Positions 15,253-16,254 of a stretch of 16,254 nucleotides of DNA are shown here, one piece after another. The DNA is taken from assembly GCA_030424705.1 (NCBI GenBank), contig JAUHWJ010000002.1, forward strand, positions 1-16,254. Reading direction: 5' to 3'. The position numbers and the translations under genes were made by a program. Within the stretch, counting starts at the first letter, position 1. The number at the start of each line of letters is the position of its first letter. Below the pieces are notes generated by a model. That model did not search any database. It was not told the origin of the DNA and worked only from the letters and a program-made list of their open reading frames with translations. Source of the stretch: Alphaproteobacteria bacterium. GTDB taxonomy: Bacteria > Pseudomonadota > Alphaproteobacteria > Rhodobacterales > Rhodobacteraceae.

Positions 15253-16254
15253 TCATGCTGCGTTCGCTTCGGTCTCCGGCCAGCCCATGCGGCGCCGCAG
15301 GGTTCGCAGCGCCTCGGCGTAGGCGTCCCGGTTCACATAGGCTTCGTGCCGCGGCGAGGGGACCATTCGCAAGCCTTTCCGCAGATCGTAGCGGTTCGCG
15401 GCGATCTCCGCCCTGAGTTTCGCGTGATCGGCCCCGCCCTCCCGCGCCGCCCGTATCGCGCGCGCCACGATCCAGGACATTTCCCCGAAGAGGGTGATGG
15501 AGGAGCCGGCGGCCTTGATGAAGCTCATGAAGAAGAGATCGTCCCGCGCCGGCGAGAAGACGCAAAGCGGCAGCTCAGCCTTGCCTTCCGCGAACGGGTT
15601 CTCCGCGTCCTCGAGATAGGGCAGCGACCAGTTGTAGCCGGTGGCGAGCACCACGTCGTCGAACGGCTCTCGCGTTCCGTTGCGGAACACGACCTCATCG
15701 CCCTCGAATCGCGCCACGTCCGGCCGCACGACAAGGTCGCCGTGGCGGAGATGGTGCAGAACCTGATCGTTCATCAGCGGATGCGTCTCCAGCAATTCGT
15801 GGTCCGGCTCCGGCAGGCCAAGCCGCGCCATATCCCCGATCATCCGCCGGAGCCGCCGCTTAAGCACGAACTGACGCAGCCGGAGCGGAACCTTCGGCTG
15901 CCTGGCGGCGTAAACATCGGTCGGCATTCCCGCGAAATGCTTCGGAATGAACCAGTAGCCGCGGCGGAGGGAGATCGCGGCGAAGGCCCCTCGCTGCGCC
16001 GCGTCGCAGGCGATATCCGCCCCCGAATTGCCGCAGCCGACGACGAGGACGCGCCGGCCCGCGAACTCCTCGGCGCCCTGATAGTCGCGGGCATGGCGGA
16101 GCCGACCGGCGAATTCGCCGGGGATCGGGGGCGCGGCGGCGTCCCATGTCGCGCCGCTCGCGCATATCAGGAACCGGTAGGTCTCCGCGCGCCCGTCCGT
16201 CGTTTCGACCCGCCATCCCTCGTGAGCGGGCCGGGCCGAGGCGACGGCGGCGCC
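15253..16254 (-). CDS. Flavin-containing monooxygenase, 5' end outside window
   Basis: The frame is open from the last base of the window to the stop at 15253, giving 333 C-terminal residues of a flavin-dependent monooxygenase. The group fingerprint FxGxxxHxxxY appears as FAGRLRHARDY. It is followed by the NADPH-binding Rossmann motif VLVVGCGNSGADIA and, later, the FMO-type ATGY motif in VVLATGYNWSLPYL. The N-terminal FAD-binding GxGxxG is missing because it lies beyond the window. Oxygenation of a nitrogen, sulfur or carbonyl group is the family reaction; the substrate cannot be determined. It leads the apparent operon with gloA and the DUF1194 pair. Confidence 0.9.
   Translation of the reverse strand, partial: GAAVASARPAHEGWRVETTDGRAETYRFLICASGATWDAAAPPIPGEFAGRLRHARDYQGAEEFAGRRVLVVGCGNSGADIACDAAQRGAFAAISLRRGYWFIPKHFAGMPTDVYAARQPKVPLRLRQFVLKRRLRRMIGDMARLGLPEPDHELLETHPLMNDQVLHHLRHGDLVVRPDVARFEGDEVVFRNGTREPFDDVVLATGYNWSLPYLEDAENPFAEGKAELPLCVFSPARDDLFFMSFIKAAGSSITLFGEMSWIVARAIRAAREGGADHAKLRAEIAANRYDLRKGLRMVPSPRHEAYVNRDAYAEALRTLRRRMGWPETEANAA

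Overview
The window is chromosomal DNA from a high-GC alphaproteobacterium, most likely of the Rhodobacterales. Three things point there. A permuted two-piece tmRNA encodes the tag ANDNRAPVAVAA. An alpha-type SspB, fumC and a ribbon-helix-helix protein lie together. The proteins overall look like those of this order. There are no transposases, phage genes or CRISPR arrays; the content is mostly housekeeping with a few accessory genes.

Left part (1-4427). The left edge cuts a large secreted or surface protein on the minus strand. Its frame is open from a GTG at 2054 to base 1 and holds two tandem SdrD/Cna-B-like repeats. About 0.9 kb of apparently non-coding, partly lower-GC DNA (2055-2980) with hairpins and a short direct repeat separates it from ahcY, which has a clear promoter, ribosome-binding site and intrinsic terminator.

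Middle part (4540-10119). A YfbR-like HD nucleotidase diverges from ahcY and overlaps the 3' end of ychF. On the plus strand follow a SoxX-like monoheme cytochrome c and CcdA, a functionally sensible pair because CcdA supplies electrons for cytochrome c maturation. Next comes a probably coupled pair: a membrane-embedded alpha/beta hydrolase-like protein and a cytochrome P450.

Right part (10123-16254), all minus strand, in transcription order: a flavin-containing monooxygenase (5' end outside the window), glyoxalase I, two tandem DUF1194 von Willebrand-like secreted proteins, ssrA (tmRNA), sspB, a single-domain BLUF blue-light sensor, fumC and a small ribbon-helix-helix protein. The monooxygenase, gloA and DUF1194 genes are packed within 10 bp of each other or overlap, so they look like one operon. 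tmRNA and SspB act in the same pathway: tmRNA tags stalled nascent chains, and SspB delivers tagged chains to ClpXP. fumC has its own promoter, whose -10 box sits at the centre of a perfect palindrome. The ribbon-helix-helix gene has a 13-bp hairpin covering its Shine-Dalgarno sequence.

The points most worth a second look are the tmRNA-sspB-BLUF-fumC neighbourhood, the hairpin that could sequester the Shine-Dalgarno of the ribbon-helix-helix gene, the hydrolase-P450 pair, the SoxX-like/CcdA pair and the partial repeat protein. I found no convincing wholly new multi-gene system.
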